A DNA stretch of 64,000 nt from Sisyra terminalis. Its lineage: Eukaryota > Arthropoda > Insecta > Neuroptera > Sisyridae. The notes beneath the pieces were generated by a model. That model searched no databases, was not told where the DNA came from, and worked only from the letters and a program-made list of their open reading frames with translations. The position numbers and the translations under genes were made by a program. Below are positions 12,761 to 26,328 of this stretch, piece after piece; position 1 is the stretch's first letter; each line of letters begins with the position of its first letter. The DNA lies in the NCBI GenBank assembly GCA_958496175.1, contig OY292275.1:19592001-19656000 (forward strand), in the 5' to 3' direction.

Positions 12761-14782
12761 TAGGTATACGGATTTTTTAGGTACTTTTTAGATATTTATA
12801 ATTATTTTTTTAAAATTAATTGATCATTATATACAACTATTTTATTCTAAGTAACAGTTTATTATATACGTATTTTTAAAGTTGACAAAATAGTGTTTTT
12901 AAGTATGATTATGGTTTTCGTAAAAGAAATAAGAAAAATAATAATTTTCATATACCACTACAAATAGCAAATTTAAAAAAGAAAATACAATTTACACCTA
13001 CGTTACGCAGACGAAGTCGCGGGGATCAGCTAGTCTACTTATATATGTTACACTAACTATTCACTTTTCCGTCATATGTTGACCATAGGTTCATCATAGG
13101 TACCCCTCATAGGTAGAAGAAAGTTGAGTTTCTATCATTTGATAGTATACACTGTGCCAATAGCTCTCTACTGTTAGGTCAACAATTCGATCGGTACAAC
13201 CGTACCATAAGTTTAAGGCCATCTTTTTATATATAAAAAAAAATATTAAAATAAATGCAAGTAGAAAATTTTCAAAAAATAATTTGAATTCTTAGTTTTT
13301 ATACATTTTCTTTGGTTAGTTGATAATATATTTTTTAAAATAGTTTTTTTTTTGGATTTTGCTAAATATTATTTAAGTACCAATCCGTTTAAGAACGTGC
13401 ATACATTCCTATCAAGTTTAAAATTTTATATGATACCGATGTATTTGATAATACAAAACGTTATATAAAAGGATAAAAGTAATTTAAAAACTGAAGCGTT
13501 TGATGATAATGACTTTAATGCATTCATTTTGCCGCTTTGATATTTAGAACTAATGCTTTACGATTTCAACGATAATTTAATGCACTGGTGTATTAGCTTC
13601 ATTTATGTACTCACATTTCTATAGCATTTCCCGAATCTCTCAATTCGTGTGAATAAGTGCGTTATCTAATTACAATTTAACGGCAGCAGTGACGTCACAC
13701 AATATGATGATTATAATTCGACATCGTCGTTGTGGTGATTATGATAACTTTAACAACCTCAATATAGTTGTTAACAACCCTCTTATTCCTATTTCCATTG
13801 CACATGAACGAACGAGCGATTTTCCTTTCCCTAGTATGACATTAAGTAATCCCAGTCAATAATAATGTTGGAGAAGACGACGCACAAATACACTGAAACA
13901 GGCCTATAAAGGTATTTAAAGGTCCTACCTTTTAGCCATTTTGCGATTTTCTCGTAAAATACCTATAAAACATTATCCATGAAATCCTCTTACATATATC
14001 TTAAAAGGTATATTTGATCGGATTTTCTATAACAATCAAAATTTAATTGTTATGAATAAATATGAGAGCTTAAATATTTATTATTCTATTATCGAATTGT
14101 TAAGCTTAAGAAAAATGTAAGTTTTTTTTTTGTTGAACGAACATATAGGTATGTAAGTACTATATTAATATTAACGCGACATTTTTACATGAACTTTTAT
14201 GTTTTTTTATTTCGTAAGTTACTAAATCAACATGTGAAACGGCATAAAAATAACAACATTTACATGAAAGAATACAAATAAAATTTATTCGTTGTGACGC
14301 ATCGTCAGCGAATGGGTTTTAACGTAGTATAAAGGCAAAGCAAATGAAAAATAAGCCTCCCATTTTTGCGTATATTTTTATTATAGAGTGGAAATTTTCT
14401 TTATGCATTCATGAAATTGAAATAAGTGAGCTTTAACTAAAAAATGCAGAGTTAAAAAATGAGTTGAGTGGAGCGATTGATAATTTACCAGGAATCAATG
14501 TGTTTTTATTGTCCATTTTCCCTCTCATTTCGTTTTTAAACCATTAATCCAATTAGCCTTGAGTGGGGAAGAGAGACGAAACAAAAAGTAAAATATTTCA
14601 TTTGAACACAAAATGTTTCAAGTCCATTCCATGTTTACACAAAACGAAAAAAAGCTCGTCGAATACAACAGTGAACATCAGACATCAGACAATTTGGACA
14701 AATGAAATTTATTTCGTACATGATCCGAAAACGGGAACACCGATTGGTGGGTTCACTATGGCAAAAGCTCACTGATACAAAG

Positions 14783-14851
14783 CTCGAGTTCGGATTCTAC
14801 TACGTGTGACCAACAATAAAATACATCAATAAATGAAGTGTCGAACTCGAG
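14783..14851. repeat. Perfect 10-bp inverted repeat around a 49-bp spacer
   Basis: ctcgagttcg (14783-14792) and its exact complement cgaactcgag (14842-14851). Both contain the hexamer CTCGAG. It lies about 105 bp upstream of a TATA-like box. Homology does not extend outward, so it does not look like a transposon end. Confidence 0.5.
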
Positions 14852-14956
14852 TCAGGAGAGCCTGAATAGTGGTTGTGGGTTGAGCAATATTGAATTTCGC
14901 CAAAGCTCAGTACAAACGCGGACGTGTGAAATGATTGTGAAGTGACCGTGGCCGTG

Positions 14957-14964
14957 TATAAAAG
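14957..14964 (+). promoter_or_regulatory. TATA-box-like TATAAAAG in a GC-richer block
   Basis: The consensus TATAAAAG follows 'gaccgtggccgtg' and precedes GC-richer sequence with few stops. No canonical initiator (TCAKTY) was seen 25-32 bp downstream, which lowers confidence. Without transcript data this is only a candidate. Confidence 0.2.
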
Positions 14965-17567
14965 CTTCAATTCACAAGCGCCTACCGAAGCCGTTGTATA
15001 GCAATAGTTTTCCGTTTTCTCCGCAGCCAATTTCGACAATAGAAACGCCACAAAAATATATTTTCGAATGATGAAATTACGGTGCTCGACCGTCACAAAT
15101 GAAGTTTTCATGCTCGCAATCCTAACGAAAAGACTCACTTTTCGTTTGTCTAATAGCTTAATTTCTTCCACGTCTTCTGATTTCTTTGATCGAATAAATT
15201 TCCTTTTCAATTATATGATATCAGAATGCTACATTGTTGCGAACCGGTGTTCGTTACACATAAGCGCAATTAATTTTCCAGTCGAATGTCGAATCTCTAT
15301 TCGCCTCAATTAAATAAACACATAAACAAAACGACCGTAAATAAATGTTTAACGCTCAAAGTTGAAAATTTTCTCGCGTGAATCAACTTTGAAAAGTTTA
15401 AAACTAGGCCAGAAATGAACACAACTGAGCTTTACACATGTTAATATTTGTATTTACATAGTTAATGAAACATTTATTCCCCATGATCCTTCCGCTATTC
15501 TTGGCAAAATATCTTAAAATATTTTAATTAAACGCACCACGAATAATCATCCAGAATACGTAACAACGCGTGAAGGGAAAGTTTGTCGCTTAATTTAAAA
15601 AAAAATGAAAGTAAATATCAAAAGCTTGTATCCCTTTTATGTTCGTTAAACAGTTATACTTTTCAGTATTAATGAAAAATAATTTCCAAAGCTTATTATT
15701 AACAGCAGCTGCTTGCAGGCAAGGTAAATGCACACAAAAATTTGTAATTAAATTCAAATCAAAATATCAAATTTCATTTTGTCAAATGAAGACATATTGA
15801 CTCTCATTCAGCAAAGCTGCTTTTGAAATTATCAGTTTGTCTACTGCTTGTCTTCCTCTTCCGTAACGTCTCTGTTTTTCTTTCTCTATCGTCCACACCT
15901 ATCTATAACTTCATGTATGAGGAAATATTTCACGCTTTGTTTGTAATCTCTGTTGTCCCATTTCATACAGTACTTTGTAATATATCCGTGTCAGTGCGCT
16001 TCGTTCCTTCATCCCATTTCTCATTCCATTCCGTATTTCATCTCATAAATCTGACGCCAGTCCATCGTGTTGGAGCATCTCATTTCGATCTAAATAGACA
16101 GTAACGGTACAGGAATGGGTCGTCCTCTCTGTCACGTTTAATGTCGCTAAGATACCTATGGACATGGACGTGTTGTGTTGAGCCACGAGCTGTTATTTGA
16201 CACGACCACCTTCAGGTCCTTCAGCCCCAACATCCCCCAAGCGACTTCAACGTCTAACGATATGTGCTATTGTCATAGCAACTGAAAACAAAAGATCAGA
16301 GAAATAAGGGATGGGATGTGTGGAGAAGGATGAATCGTCTAAGCTTCATCGTTTCTCTATTATGAACGGAGAGAATTTCACACAAGACTATTTAGAAAAT
16401 CATTTACGGTGAAAACACTGAATTTGTCTGAGTATATATAACACGTCGTACTGTACCTTCGAAGATGTAAACGGTATACACAGATAAGTATGTGTATATC
16501 TGTATTTACCATTACTCTATGTGTGCTAAACTACGTAAAGACTCGTTATGAACGTAATAGAATATGTATGGTGTATTATTATGTTATGGACCCTTTCATA
16601 AGCGTCGACGCTATTGTACAACTTATAAGTTAATTTTCAAAGGGACCGTAAGGGAAATAGTAACAAAAAACAATAATTAAAAATTGAATTAACACTTTAC
16701 CATAATTCAAACTTTTCCTCAAAGTGTTAAATACATAAATACTGTTGACATTTTTAGGACCAAATTGTATATACCTAAAGAAACAATATTATGAAACCTT
16801 TAAATAGCCACATAGAAAACCGATTGTAGCACAAAATATTTTCAACATATTTCAATTTTTAAAATATGGTATAAAGAACTAGCATATTTACTTTGCCACA
16901 AGACGTAAAAATTATTTAGAACACTTAGTAATTTTCCATTGTTACCACGAAAACTGCAAATAATATTACCAATGAAAGATGCGTAAAATACTACTCCTAA
17001 AATGCAATATTTTTCTATTTATAATGAAGCTTATATTTTTTTACTTCTGTAATCACAAAGATTTCAAAGATAATTACAATGACAATAACGCAGTTTCTAA
17101 AGTACGTTTAACTACTTATGCAAACCATTCAAGTCAAAAACCGTTGAATATATTTTCAAAAAATTGTCATTGTATAGCCTTATATATAGCGATGCCGAAG
17201 TAAAGAAAACAAAAATCATTTTTGTTTTTAAACATATGATTCACGAACTATTGACATAAAAAAAAATAAAGTATCATCATTTTCAAGGTTTCTTTAATGA
17301 TATCTTGTACTCTTATGCACTGAAATTTTTTTTTCAACCTTCTTTTTTCTCAACACTATTGCCATTTAAAGAATACACCCTTTTTTCAAATATGTATTCA
17401 TACGTCTTCTCTTTTCTAATACCACATTAATACTACTAAAAGTGTTCAAGTTAAAGACTGTAGCATATAGACAAATCAAAATTATATTAAAGACAGAAGG
17501 CGTAAACTTAACATTGATAAATAGTTTATTTATTGTTTACGAGTGAATTAATAAATAAATTGATAAT

Positions 17568-17978
17568 TATGTATGTCCGATGGCTCAATTTATTTATGAA
17601 TACGCCGCGATTCAACAGTCTTTGACTGTCATCATCAGGTAATGATTATTGTGTCAATTGTAAACAAATTTCGTATAAGGTGTTTGTTTGAAATACTTTA
17701 TCAATTAGGATGTTATTTTGATCATACATAAATCATCAATGTATAAATTTCGAAACAAATTTTAAAAACATTACATATTTGCAAGAAAGAATATAAAATA
17801 TACAAAGCCCACAAACTAGATCGAAATAATATCCTTAACAACAAATTATTTAAAACAAACACCTTATATAAAATTTGATTACAATAATTGACACAATAAT
17901 CATTACTTGATGATGACAGCCAAAGACTGTTGAAACGCGTCATGTTCAATAAAGAAATTGAGTCATTGGACATACATA
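17568..17978. repeat. Long imperfect inverted repeat (arms about 156/160 bp, loop about 95 bp), Penelope-like terminal candidate
   Basis: The left arm 17568-17723 and right arm 17819-17978 are complementary over nearly their whole length, with scattered mismatches and small indels. The shared core reads 'caacagtctttgactgtcatcatcaggtaatgattattgtgtc' in part, and the right arm outward reads tgatgatgacagcc-aaa-gactgttgaaacgcgtc followed by ttcaataaag. The order CTGATGA, a short stem (ACAGTC-AAA-GACTGT in the left arm), GAA(A), CGCG, then an AATAAA signal resembles hammerhead-containing terminal repeats of Penelope-like retroelements, which can be arranged inversely. No Penelope RT is present. 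A fold-back MITE is the main alternative. Confidence 0.6.
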
Positions 17979-20900
17979 GTTATTGGCTAAGACCTAGTTA
18001 TGAAAATTTTGGTTTTACTTTAGAACCCTTAAAACTTCTAATATTCGTAAAAAGAGATGAAAAAATTCCAATAATCATGGTTTTTTATAACTTTACATAT
18101 TTGTTGATAACAATACGTTTCAATAGACGTTTTTCCGCAACAATCATGAAATTGTTTGAAATTTTTTTAATTTCAAAGAGATAATTGTTAATTTATTATT
18201 GGTATGTACATTGTTCATGTGTATTTAAAATGAAGTTTCTTGTTTTAATACATTTGGCAATTTACCAGGCACTTATTAGGATTAAGAATCATTTCATTGG
18301 CCTAAAATGCTAACCTGGTAAGTCCATTTTCATTTTTTATTTTTTTTCCATTAGGTAGGGAATACAAAATTCTATCGAGTGACAAACTAACTTATTACTA
18401 ACTTATGTAGCTTATAATAATTTTTTACGTTTTCCTGTAAAATTTGTCAAAATGAACTTAGCAGATTAACACTTTAAGCCAACGATATGTAAAAGACCAG
18501 GACGCTAAGAGAAAAATCAAAATTCAGAATATGGATTTTCTTGTTTCTTTTAAATGATAAATGATTGTTAATTTTTGTGAGAAAAAACATTGTAAAGAAT
18601 ATTAAATATAAGATCATAGCTTAAAATTTTTAATGTAATACTATCCCTACTCCCAAAGGAGTCTAAAGAATTATATTATATCATTGTACTTAAGTACAAT
18701 TGTTATTGTTTGGTATCCCTTAAGTAGAAATCACTCACAAAATTAATAAGCTATGAGCTGTTGGTGATATTGTTGTGAAGTAACTTCAGATTTCCTTCCA
18801 GTTTGACTAAGTGGCTTTTTCATTAGTTCATCATAGTGTTTTTTTTGTATACCTTTTTCTGCCGTGGTCCTCAGTAAAGGGCGAAAAAAGTTAGGTTCAA
18901 ATGATTTTCCAGGCTTGCGTAGATGACCTCGCTTGTAAGTTTAATCATGTCTTTACAGGTTTTTATTTATAAATGCAGATAAAGAGTTTCATTCGTTACA
19001 TACGATGGTGCGTATGAGTAATTACACCCTTGCAAATTTTGAGGTAAATTTGCAACGAATATAAAAGCAAAACTTGAAAAATTTATCGTTTGTATTATGT
19101 ATAATATATAATAACTATGTTCTTATAATATTTTTTTCATTCAATTTATAACTTCTTTTAAATTTTAGTAGTTTCAAAATAATGTTGACGGAATTAAAAT
19201 GGTTAATTTTAAAACGATTTTTGATAATCAATTAAAAACATCATACATATTTTTAAAACATTATAAAAATGGAAAAATGTACGTTAAAAAAAATACATTG
19301 AAAAGATTGTATCCAATATTATATAGAGATAATTTCTTTTGTCTTTGTAATGTATGATTTATGGTTTAGTCGTGAAAAAAAACTTCGGCTCTGTGTTCAT
19401 AAGTAAAAAAAAATAAACATAATCAAAATTAAAGATTACATTAACCGATAAGTTTCTTTATCATTATCAAACCAGTTGAATACATATTTAAATTAAAAAT
19501 TATAGAATGAAATGTAGCGCAAAAGATTTTATGATTAAAAGTAAAAATAAAATTAAAATTTGAGTAAAAGATAAAATATTAAATCACTGAATATAATTTA
19601 TGGGTGAAATTTACTTTTGCTACACTGTACGGTAATTAAGCATAAAAAACCTTCCTCATTCCAATCTGTATTTCAATCAATTATTAGTTTCATTATTCCT
19701 ACTATAAATTAATCTAAAAAAGTAGCCTTATTTGATGACTAAAAAATATTAATTGAAAAGAAAAGCTAGTTCAAAAAAGCATGAAAAAAAAATTAAAAAT
19801 TGCTTCATTCGACTAAATTATAAAAACGTTAGGGAAGCTACTAAATGGAATTACACACAAATCTAACAAGTTTTTGACTGATAATATTATTCACTTAGGG
19901 TTGATGGTTGTCATTTATTTTTTTTCGTCTGAACTTCAGATAATTATCTAATATGCCTAGGTAAGATTTCATTTAGTTCAATAATGACCATTCATAAATA
20001 TACTTTTTTCTTTTGATAGCATAAAAGATTATATAAATTACTAGAGGACCCTAAGATTCTAAGAACTTTACACCACTTAAAATTAATGCGTGACAATTGA
20101 TTCATGGATATCGATAATATTGCCACACCTTCAATACGTAATATGTATAATTATAGGTACTTTATAAATAGACTTACAGTTTTTTTTTTTTGATTTTGTT
20201 AAAACAAATTAATTACAACAATAAAGTTTTTTTTTATTCATTGAAATTTAAGAAGTGAAAAATAAAATTTAAAGTCTTATACTCTATTAAGAACGTATCT
20301 TTTTGCCAGACTACCCTTGGTATTTTTTTTATTAAAAAATGTCTATGTTAGATATAAGAAAATCTTTTATAATTTTTTTATTTGTCTTAGCGTTGTTTTT
20401 GCTTATCAAAATTTTTCATATTTTTTTAAGGAATTTAATGTATTAAAAAAATTTGGCCAGAGCTATGAACAAGTGGGCTGACATGTCTTATAAGATTCGT
20501 CTACTTACATGTTAACTTTTGCTAGTTATACATAAATAAAAAATAAACAAAAATATTAAGGATGACCGTAGAAACAGCAAAATTTAGAGTAGAGAAGCTA
20601 TAAGGTCTTACTTTTTTGATTCAATTTAAATCAATGAATAGAAAATGCTCTAGTAGTACAGCCTTATAAAAAAAAATAATTTGATCTAGTTGAAAACTGC
20701 AATTTTTTTTGAGTTAATACATATTGTGATTTGAAATGTAATAAATAGGTAAATTCAATATTTAATTTTCAATTTTTTATATCAAAAATTTAAAATTTAT
20801 TTTGGCGTTTTTACCAACTAAAATTTATTATAATAAACTTAAAATCATAAGCAATTTTTAGTTTAATGGAAACAAGGTTTTGAAGTGATCAACAAATAAA

Positions 20901-23900
20901 TTTGAATCGGTTCAATCAACAAATAAATATGAAAAAATGAATTTAATTTAAAAGCTCAATAGATTATCCAGGCCCATTGTGTTCATTTAAACTCCTATGT
21001 ATGAAAATAAATACATAGTGTTTTATAACAAATGGACAACCACGGTTTTATTAAAACTTTTAAACTAAAATCTGTTTTAAAATATCCAACAAACAAAAAT
21101 ATATTTTTCCAACTTGTTCAATCGCAATCAAAAGCATATAAATACGGACATTTAAATTTTCGGATCTAAACTTTTCAATTCGTCAATATTTGAAAACGCT
21201 TTTATCTATTGTTAAAATGGAACACAAAACAAGGTTTTCATAACATTTCGCCGAAACCCTAAAATTTCTAATCGTAAAAGTTTCTCATAAAACGATCTAA
21301 GAGAACACAATTATATTTTCGAGTGCAAATGAAAGAGACGGCTGGATTATTACGAAACATTTTAATTACAACAATTGTAACAACACATCATCATCATTCG
21401 TATCATTTTCTTCTTGCCTCGTTTTCTTGTTTCATCTTTGAAAAACCATATGTAATTTTCGTTATCTTTCTTTAATAAAAGTTCAAACAACATGAAAACG
21501 AAATTAGAACGAAGCATAAAAGTTTTTAATTCTCAAAAGATAATGGAGACACCTCTCACCGTTATGTTATACTTTACGAATGACGAAAATGTTGCGGTTA
21601 CACCTTAATTAATCTAAAGTTACCGTGTGGCTTTCATTAACGATGGCAGTGGTGATGATGTTGATTATTTTAGAGTATGTACCAGGTTCTAAAGCTTTTG
21701 GTTTTTCGTCCTCTTCTAAATCCATACGTATTCATTTCCATTTTGAAGCCCTTAAGCCTTTTGAGTCGGATTTGACAGATTAAATTAGCGACAATTTACA
21801 ATTGCTTCTGTTCATGCTCATTCTGGTATCCAATTCGATTCAAAGTGATAACGATCGTAAATGTACTCGATGGTTGTAAAGAAAACTCTTTTCTTTCCTT
21901 TACACGTATGTCTTATTCTTGAAACGAAAAGGCGAAAACATGCGCGAATTGGCCAAATGTTTAAAGGGGTTGAGTATAATGGGTGGTAATAGGGTGTTAA
22001 ACTGTGTGAAAACAAAGTAAAAGTCAATTACGTTGCCAACTTTCCACTGTATGTGTGTATGTAATCAATGACGGTGATGAATGGCGTCAAATTGAAAGCC
22101 TTTTTGTAAAGGCGCTATAAAAACTAACTTAAGGAAAAGGAAAAATTCAAACTGTAAACGACCACACGTAAACATCAGCTAAATACTGGAATGGTGACGT
22201 TGAAGCGAAAGTAGAAGGAAGGCCTTGTACAAATATTTACAATATTAAACCGTTCAACTAAACATTTGCATTTACAAACATTCACATGCTAATAACAATA
22301 ACAATAGTAATGATAATATGAATAAATAACAAGAAAAAATCAAAGTAATTCTTTTCATCTGGATATCTCCAGACCGCTTAAACAATATTTTGTAATATGC
22401 AAAGTCACGCCGTTGCAATTTGCAATCGATACACCGCTACCACAGAATCACGTTAAATATTTGACTAAACAAAGAAGCAATAAATACTGGTAACACAATA
22501 GTTCTCCCATGCATGTGGACCGGCTTGTGGGTTCCTGTGGTAAGCGAAGAACCAATGGAATGGGTGAGAAAATGGTTTAGTTCTTTGGGAATAACTGGTG
22601 ATCGGTAATGTTAACTGTGAACTAGGGATGAGGATGATTATACACCGTATCTTTAACACTAAAGATTCGTGAATCTCGATTGCGTTAGCAAGAAAGGGAT
22701 ATCGAATGTAAAACAAGGAATAAACACACAAATAGGGAATGAGACGATTGTGCAATACAGGCTCCAAGGAGTACAAACATAAATTATTGCACGTGAATAT
22801 TAGTTTCGCACGTGCGCGTGACATTTTCAAACTATTATTATGTGAACGAGAGCGCGTGATTGTATGTTCGGTTACAAATTTAGGCAATAAAAAATATAAA
22901 ACCAATAACAAATAGCTCTCTTTAAAAATAATCCTGTAATTCCTCATAAATATATAGCTGCGTTAAAAGCAGTGGCGATATACGTTTATCGTTAAGACAG
23001 TTACTAGTCCAGGGTTGATTCGATTCGATCGTAAGATCGCTATTAAATTTAATGTACTCTTAAATTATCTAAGATAAAGCAAGTATTGAAGCATTTCTCG
23101 CCAATTCTGAAAGGGGCCATAAGGGCGGCGTTTGCAATGGAAAAGACAAAAGACTATCGGAAATGTAAAAGAACAAAGAGGATGCCGGTATAGGGATGTG
23201 GTGGTTTCTATATGAGAACTAAAGACCAGGGTTTTGGCCCTGAAACATTTTTAGTCCTGAATTATGACCATTAACTCCCTAATCTTTTTCTCTTGTGTGT
23301 TTCCCACAGTGGCAAAAAGCTGCGTTTCACATTTTGTTGGCGTACGTTGGGGTGAATGGGGAGATTCGTCGAGTTTGGGACTTTATTTTATTCTACTTTT
23401 GGGTAGATAATATAAATGGTTCCATGACTAAGATGCACGTTTCAGTTTGTTGGATAATAATTAATTTTTATAAGAATCTCATTTATTCCTTTTATTTTAC
23501 AATCTGTTCATTAAAAACTTAGTGGATATTGAAAGAATCTACGAAAACTAACTTCTATTTCAAAAAACACAATCACTAAAGTTTCAAACAAGAAAGTTTA
23601 AGATCAAAAACATTTTAATCTCTTTCACAGAATCTGACATTTTATTTCTAATGGATTAATCGATTGTGGTCAACAACCAGATGGTTCATGACCACAAATT
23701 TCCCACATTGACTGCCCTAATGTGCGACACGATTTTCAAAGTTTGTGTGTACAACAAAATCTTTTACGAACTATCTAATGAAAAATGGAATCAACAAATT
23801 TATGGAAATGTTGCGACAATTTCCATTTAAGATATGTATTCTTGTTACGCAACAGCAAACATTTCGAGAAAGCAAATGTGTTGTTTCTAAATTATTTTTG

Positions 23901-24074
23901 AATTAATAAAACATAGAGTAGGGAATAATGAAGGATGCCTACTTATTGAAGTCAAGTGAAAATAAGTTAATAACTTTGAGATATGTTCAAGATGTTTCAA
24001 TCACACATTTATACATACATGAAACATGTTACTAACTTAAGTTTCCAAAGAAGAATTTGAAATTTACAGCTTAA
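17979..24074. other. AT-rich non-coding stretch; GC-richer from 21.5 to 23.4 kb
   Basis: 18000-21300 is very AT-rich and featureless apart from homopolymer runs. 21500-23400 is less AT-rich and includes a 160-codon minus frame with an ATG start (22465-22947). The frame encodes a Leu/Ile/Ser/His-rich sequence with a hydrophobic N-terminal stretch and no motif I recognise. Given the local base composition it may be chance. Confidence 0.4.
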
Positions 24075-24711
24075 TCTATAGATACTAATATACAAAATTC
24101 TTACGTCTCGACATTTCAATTTTAAATCCAATTTTAGGGAAAATATTTGTTTTAAGATATCCTTATTACAAATTTAACTCTTTAAAATTTTTGTCTGTCG
24201 GTCGGTCTGTATGTCTATAACTAAAGAACGAAACAACCGAATTCGATAAAATTTGGTATCGCGATACAAAATAATTTCCCACTTATAGTAAGCAATATAT
24301 CATTCCTCAAAATCAAAAATGGGATTATATCTCCAACGTTAAATTAGGGGAGGATTTTTTTTCCTAATATAAAGACGTATGATACATCAAAGTTTGTAAG
24401 TACAGGCATAGGTTAGAATTTTATACATTAATTGTATATATAACTAGCTGAGCCCTGCGACTTCGTCTGCGTAATGTAGGTGTAGATTATATTTTCTTTT
24501 TAAATTTGCTATTTGTAGTGGTATATGAAAATTATTATTTTTCTTATTTCTCTTACAAACATAGTCATACTTAAAACACTATTTTGTCAACTTTAAAAAT
24601 ACACATTTAATAAACTGATACTTAGAATAAAAAAATTGTATATAATGATCAATTAATTTTCCAAAAATAATTATAAATATCTAAAAAGTAACTAACAAAA
24701 CCGTATACCTA

Positions 24712-24729
24712 CGGTAGGTATACCTACCG
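24712..24729. repeat. Perfect 18-bp palindrome in Helitron copy 2
   Basis: cggtaggtatacctaccg is its own reverse complement. Copy 1 has one substitution at the centre (12743-12760). Confidence 0.8.
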
Positions 24730-26328
24730 TGAACCAATTAATCCGTAAATCAATCAGCATCTATATATAAATAAAAACTATCCTTCAGTTCCATAAAGTC
24801 AGTCATAATTATAACTTAAAACAGTCAAAAGTTATCAAAACACTCGCCTAGATATTTAGAATATTAGTAAAAATCACATTTCACTGTTTCGACTCTCGAA
24901 TGAATCCTTTTCTCGAAACTATATCACTACTGCAATGTACAAAACTACCGCGAAATTAAAATTTGTTCAATTGGACGAAACCCAGTTCCTTCATAATCAA
25001 GTATAACCATTGTGTATCTATGCACTTATTATTAAAATATCTGAACTTCAACTATATAATTAAACCATTTTCTTTTAGTTCGCTGAATTGCTCGCTACTC
25101 GATATTCGCTCACTAATCTATTTATTTGTGAATACGTATTTCGGATTTTTAGGTTTACAATATGTGAAAGCCAAAAAACTTAATGCTCACTTATAAACTT
25201 TATCTTTTTCCGATATATTAGAGTTTAAATTTTTAAGCAGCTCCTACGTTTTTGAATCTAATAATAAATCAACATTGTTTTATTTTAACCGATAAAATGT
25301 TTCGTCTATTACAAACATATTTTGATAATTAAATTTGAAATTTCGATTGTTTGATAGACGTTATGCCGTACAAACTTTGCCACCATTTTTCACTTTTTAA
25401 GAGGAGGAATTATCAAAAACCCTTTCTTATTATATATCTGCATCGTATAAGAAAAACATTTTCCAAATTTCATCGACACAAATATGCTTTTATTTGGAAA
25501 ATACAATGTAAAACAAAAACAATTATGACCTTCTTTATTTTGATTATCATTACTAAAAAGCAATTCGATTTCGCACATTTAGATGTTGTAAATACAAAAT
25601 TGTTGGAAACAGGTAGAAGAAGTGGAAGGAAATAAGAATATTTTATATATTTTCAAGAACAATAATTAATTTTCAAATATTTCTGAATACCGAAGAATAG
25701 TTAGTTTGGAAGATTTTATATTTTGATTGATAATGAAATATATGACAAAAAATTGCTCCCTTAATGTTTTTCAGCAGAATTAATAATTGCTCCAGGTCAC
25801 AATCATTGGTTCATAAAAATTAGATTTTAAAAGTTTGATTGTTGAAAAACAAACAAAAATTAAAAATCGCTTTGTTAGAATAAGTACTACATATACTTTC
25901 ATACTAATTTAGTGAAATAACGATATTTAAAACGTTGTTATTAAAATGATATAACAAAAACATAAACTTATAGTTAATTATTTATTTATTAATTACACTT
26001 ATTAAATTCAAAATTTCGATTGTTGATTAACTTAACATTTTCTCATACAAACTTAGTCACCCCTTTTACTCTTTTAGGGTAGGAATTTTCAAAAAAAGTC
26101 TTATCAAATGTCTACTTCATAAAAGAAATACATCGTATATTAAAATTTCATCAGTCAGACGGATATATAAATACAGGATTTTATGTATGCAGTTTTAAAA
26201 ACGTATTTACTTAAAGTTTTATTACTATTATTATTATAACTACTTTTATTTTTTTTGTTAATATTTCAATATTGAGTAACTCTAAAGGTCTATTTACAAC
26301 AATTTTGTAAAAAAAAATAAAAAAAAAA

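Larger units (their letters stand above)
10602..13033 (+). mobile_element. Non-autonomous Helitron, copy 1 (about 2.4 kb)
   Basis: The 5' end begins TCTATACTAATATATAAAA and the 3' end reads ...acgaagtcgcggggatcagCTAG. These are the classic insect Helitron termini: 5'-TC, 3'-CTRR, and a GC-rich segment with the short stem gac-gaa-gtc just inside the 3' end. The flanks are A (10601) and T (13034), the expected A|T target without target-site duplication. The interior has (TCTG)n near the 5' end, the block 'aaagaacggaacaaccgaat' found in many non-autonomous insect Helitrons, a tRNA-like module, two diverged copies of an internal module (near 11400 and 12080), and a palindrome at 12743-12760. There is no Rep/helicase coding, so it depended on another element. 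The 24444-26860 copy on the minus strand is collinear with it from end to end. Confidence 0.93.
13034..17567. other. Non-coding stretch with GC-richer blocks at 14.6-15.3 and 15.8-16.3 kb
   Basis: No recognisable gene. The block 14560-15320 is less AT-rich, and its low stop density gives long frames on both strands (a 136-codon minus frame at 14800-15210 and an 81-codon plus frame at 15068-15313). None resembles a known protein, and codons show no clear bias. The block 15820-16300 behaves alike (93 codons, TTG start). These may be exonic, promoter-proximal or conserved non-coding DNA, which needs comparison with relatives to tell. Confidence 0.4.

Noticed and set aside
14800..15210. 136-codon minus-strand frame
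   Set aside because: An overlapping plus-strand frame is open too, no protein motif is seen, and it fits a GC-richer block with few stops.
15823..16104. 93-codon plus frame with signal-peptide-like N-terminus
   Set aside because: It starts at TTG, has no ATG in a suitable place, and no similarity to a known family is visible.
18885..18920. 'aggttcaaatga' as a tRNA B-box
   Set aside because: Single imperfect box without A-box or stems.
22465..22947. 160-codon minus-strand ATG frame
   Set aside because: Local base composition lowers stop frequency, there is no recognisable motif, and roughly 0.3 such frames are expected by chance on my estimate.
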